The notes under the pieces were generated by a model. The model ran no database searches. It saw only the letters and a list, made by a program, of their open reading frames with translations, and was not told the DNA's origin. The translations under genes were made by a program, and so were the position numbers. Source: Actinomycetota bacterium (GTDB lineage: Bacteria > Actinomycetota > Thermoleophilia > Gaiellales > F1-60-MAGs149). From it: a stretch of DNA of 56,594 nucleotides. The DNA lies in contig VGBM01000011.1 in NCBI GenBank assembly GCA_016870485.1, forward strand, positions 1 through 56,594, written 5' to 3'. Positions 54,431 to 56,594 of the stretch are shown piece after piece; the stretch's first letter is position 1; every line of letters begins with the position of its first letter.

Positions 54431-55963
54431 ATGGAGAGGCCATGGTACGCGAGGCGTATCGGCGGCATCGCCCTGGTTCCCCTCGTGACCCTTGTGCTCG
54501 CTGCCTGCGGCGCGGGTGGTGAAGGGTCGGAAGCGCCGGTGACGGTCGCCGAGACGGTGACGGCCACGGAGCCGGTGGGTCCGGTCTTATCGGTACTGAC
54601 CCTCAACGTCGAGTACGGGGGCCGTCTCGTGTCGTTCGACAACGTGATCGCGGCGATCCGCCTGAGCGGCGCCCAGATCGTCGGCATCAACGAGGCGCAG
54701 GGCTCTACGGCGGACGTGGCCGCCGCGCTCGGCTGGCGCCACTACGACCCACGCTCGGGCATCGTCTCGCAACTACCACTCATCCCCGCAGGTGGCGACA
54801 CGCGCCACGTGTTCGTCGAGGTCGAACCGGGCCGTGTCGTCGCCGTGGCCAACGCGCACCTGACGTCCGACCCGTACGGACCGGATCTGGTGGCGGCCGG
54901 GGAGGACGTCGCTGCCGTGCTCGCAAACGAGATGGATCTGCGGGTACCCGAGGTGGAGGCGGTGCTGGCCCCTCTCGAGGGACTCGACCCCGAACTTCCG
55001 CGCCTGCTGATCGGAGACCTCAACTCCCCGTCCCACCGCGACTGGACGGCGGCGGCGGTGGGGATCCGACCACAGGTCCGCTACCCCGTCGCCTGGCCCG
55101 TGACCACCATCGTGGAGGCCGCAGGATTCGTCGATACCTACCGCGCCCTCTTGCCCGATCCCGTCGCCGACGCCGGACTGACCTGGCCGGCCGGCCGCCC
55201 GGCGCTGGACGAGGGTTGGAACCCGCCCGCCGATGCACCGGTCGACCGGATCGACTACGTGTTCAGCGCCGGCCCGATCGAGCCGATCGCGGTGCGCATC
55301 GTGGGCGAGGTGGCGCCTGATGTCGACGTCACGGTCGACCCGTGGCCGACCGACCATCGCGGGGTCGTCGTCGACCTGCGCCTGACCGGAAGGGCGATCG
55401 CCGCGCCGCCGACCGTGGCGCCGGAGCGCCTCGTGGTCCCCGTCGGCGATCCACTCGTCGTACGTGTGGCTTCGGCCCCCGCCGGGGCTCGGCTCCGCGT
55501 GGAGGCGGAAGACGGCGCGGTGCGCGCCGAGACGAATGTCGCGGACGGCGCGCTGCTCGAGATAGCGACGACGGGGTGGGCGCCTACGGAGCATCGGCTC
55601 CGTCTCCTGGGCGACGATGGGCGGTCGATCACCGACTCCTCCGTTTGGCTGACGGCCCCCGGCGCCGGCGTGTCGCTGACCAGCACTCAGGCCGTCTACG
55701 CGGCAGGGTCACCAGTGCGGATCGGCTGGTACGGCGCACCCGCCAACCGCTGGGACTGGATCGGCATCTATCCGCGCGGTGCGGATCCCACGAGCGCCGA
55801 CTATCTGACGTGGTCCTACACCGGGGCGTCCGTTGCGGGCGAGGTGGTCCTCGACGGCGCGGCCAAGGGGACCTGGCCGCTTCCAGCCGGTCGCTACAGC
55901 GCCTACCTCCTGCTCGACGACGGGTACGAGATCGCGGGACGGGTCGACTTCGCCGTGAAATGA
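54431..55963 (+). CDS. Endonuclease/exonuclease/phosphatase-family lipoprotein
   Basis: 510 residues. Lipobox VLAAC near residue 26. Residues 50-320 are an EEP domain: VLTLNVEYGG, QIVGINEAQ (metal Glu), VANAHLTSDP, LLIGDLNSPSHRDW, DRIDYVFSAG and DPWPTDHRGVVVDLRL (catalytic Asp-His). The remaining ~190 residues are two beta-sandwich modules, the last with VRIGWYGAPANRWDWIGIYP and LPAGRYSAYLLLDDGYEIAG. EEP enzymes cut phosphodiesters in DNA or lipids; a secreted phosphodiesterase acting outside the membrane is likely. Confidence 0.88.
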   Translation: MERPWYARRIGGIALVPLVTLVLAACGAGGEGSEAPVTVAETVTATEPVGPVLSVLTLNVEYGGRLVSFDNVIAAIRLSGAQIVGINEAQGSTADVAAALGWRHYDPRSGIVSQLPLIPAGGDTRHVFVEVEPGRVVAVANAHLTSDPYGPDLVAAGEDVAAVLANEMDLRVPEVEAVLAPLEGLDPELPRLLIGDLNSPSHRDWTAAAVGIRPQVRYPVAWPVTTIVEAAGFVDTYRALLPDPVADAGLTWPAGRPALDEGWNPPADAPVDRIDYVFSAGPIEPIAVRIVGEVAPDVDVTVDPWPTDHRGVVVDLRLTGRAIAAPPTVAPERLVVPVGDPLVVRVASAPAGARLRVEAEDGAVRAETNVADGALLEIATTGWAPTEHRLRLLGDDGRSITDSSVWLTAPGAGVSLTSTQAVYAAGSPVRIGWYGAPANRWDWIGIYPRGADPTSADYLTWSYTGASVAGEVVLDGAAKGTWPLPAGRYSAYLLLDDGYEIAGRVDFAVK

Positions 55964-56512
55964 CTTGGCCGTGGCCCGCAAACCCGCTGAGGGCCCGACG
56001 CGCGTGGTGCCACCCCAACCCTGATCGAGACGAGCGCGATGACGGCGCTTAGGAACAGCGATGCGATCTGCTTCCCCGTGGTCTCCCCCTCCCGAGGCGA
56101 TTGGGATGCGTGAGGCTCGCCCTACCTACGTCAGTCTCATGGCCGCGGCCGGGACTCGCATCGAGGATCTCCCTCGATCCATGGGACACGCGAGCCCGAA
56201 CATGACCTTCAAGCGGTATCGACGAGCAGCGCAAGCGAGGGCCGCCGGCTCAGCCCGATCACTGTGGGGGAACGATGTCCTTTCCGTGGCCGCTGGAGCT
56301 CTCCGGTCCGAAAGAGCCCGCGCTCGCGCGAGTGCCGTGCTCGGTGAGACGACGAACGCAGACTGCGACTGCACGGCCGGCATCCGGGCCAAGGAGCGGA
56401 TCGAGAACGGACTCGCAGACGGCGAGCCGGGCGCGCGCTAGGCTGGTGATTCCGTTTTTCCTCTGGGACACGAACGATGGGCAAACCGTTCGCCTCAACC
56501 GAAGGGAACCAC
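55964..56512. other. Mostly non-coding stretch with integrase remnant
   Basis: 549 bp with no intact gene. A tyrosine-recombinase fragment occupies 56094-56231 (separate entry). Other open frames here (for example the rest of the plus frame to 56441) have no recognisable content. The last 60 bp before 56513 are relatively AT rich (CCGTTTTTCC) and probably hold the promoter of the next gene. Confidence 0.6.
56094..56231 (+). pseudogene. C-terminal fragment of a tyrosine recombinase (phage-type integrase)
   Basis: EAIGMREARPTYVSLMAAAG and IEDLPRSMGHASPNMTFKRY align with the box II end of integrases (LHEARHTYVSLM..AG, then GHSS..MT..RY with the nucleophile Tyr). GH and the final Tyr remain, but the HxxRH motif reads RxxRP, and everything before it is missing. 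A dead remnant of an integrated element. Confidence 0.7.
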
Positions 56513-56594
56513 ATGAGACAGCTTGACCGTAAGGGCTTCCTGGCCCTCTCCGGCACCACGGGCCTCGCGGCCTTCATGGCCGCCTGCGGCGGCT
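56513..56594 (+). CDS. Lipoprotein, 5' end only (possible solute-binding protein)
   Basis: 27 codons up to the window edge: MRQLDRKGFLALSGTTGLAA then FMAACGG. The RKGFLALSG start resembles a Tat-like or solute-binding-protein leader, and MAAC is a lipobox with the lipidated Cys. GAAGGGAACC before ATG is the ribosome-binding site. Function cannot be told from this piece. Confidence 0.65.
   Translation, partial: MRQLDRKGFLALSGTTGLAAFMAACGG

Noticed and set aside
56061..56441. 126-residue plus frame as an active recombinase
   Set aside because: Only the last catalytic box is present, the HxxRH motif is altered, and the sequence after it has no recombinase content.

Overview
The window reads as chromosomal DNA of a very GC-rich actinobacterium. 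Clues are the HspR-type dnaK-grpE-dnaJ-hspR-clpB heat-shock operon, an actinobacterial inositol-phosphate synthase next to a CDP-alcohol phosphatidyltransferase, many GTG starts and GTGA/ATGA overlaps, and leaderless promoters. A deep-branching lineage such as Thermoleophilia (Solirubrobacterales-like) is my best guess; that is inference, because there is no rRNA here.

Layout. 1-9.4 kb: the 5' part of an amidohydrolase (minus), a secreted glycine-rich protein, a BCP peroxiredoxin, the classic glmU-prs-rplY(ctc)-pth run, and an orphan molybdopterin dehydrogenase large subunit. 9.5-17.5 kb: one minus-strand chaperone operon with two extra membrane-protein genes, preceded by a promoter that overlaps a HAIR-like site. 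17.6-26 kb: plus-strand genes including moaA, a phosphatidylinositol-type lipid block (PAP2, ASCH, CDP-alcohol transferase, ino1), a PHP phosphoesterase and a UDG-fold protein. 26-33.4 kb: mostly minus strand, with an RlmD-like methyltransferase, small membrane proteins, an MFS exporter broken by one in-frame TGA, DUF2252, a SelW-like selenoprotein and a decayed YceI gene. 33.4-43 kb: citrate synthase, two tRNA-Ala genes, an M20 peptidase, LemA, GlcG-like, SixA, a DUF5615/RHH-DUF433 toxin-antitoxin pair, an aldehyde dehydrogenase, an APC permease and a UspA-like gene. 43-52.8 kb: an epimerase, BtpA/SgcQ, tilS-hpt, a fused siroheme decarboxylase, a lipoprotein cytochrome c, a HAD phosphatase, serS, a voltage-sensor-like protein and an EamA transporter. 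52.9-56.6 kb: what looks like an accessory segment with a circularly permuted Tat-exported amine oxidase, an EEP-family lipoprotein, a dead tyrosine-recombinase fragment and the first codons of another lipoprotein.

Main points for a second look. (1) A 90-residue Rdx/SelW protein has TGA at the second position of its CxxC motif (CxxU), followed 22 nt later by the loop of a perfect 7-bp hairpin, the layout of a bacterial SECIS; ordinary ORF calling misses the gene. (2) The flavin amine oxidase carries its normally C-terminal segment in front of the Rossmann dinucleotide-binding motif, i.e. it is circularly permuted. (3) A TANNNT -10 box lies 6-8 nt before the start codon of at least fifteen genes, pointing to widespread leaderless transcription and settling several start sites. 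(4) A fused AhbA/AhbB-type siroheme decarboxylase lies divergent to a c-type cytochrome. All functional calls rest on motif recognition by eye; no database search was possible.
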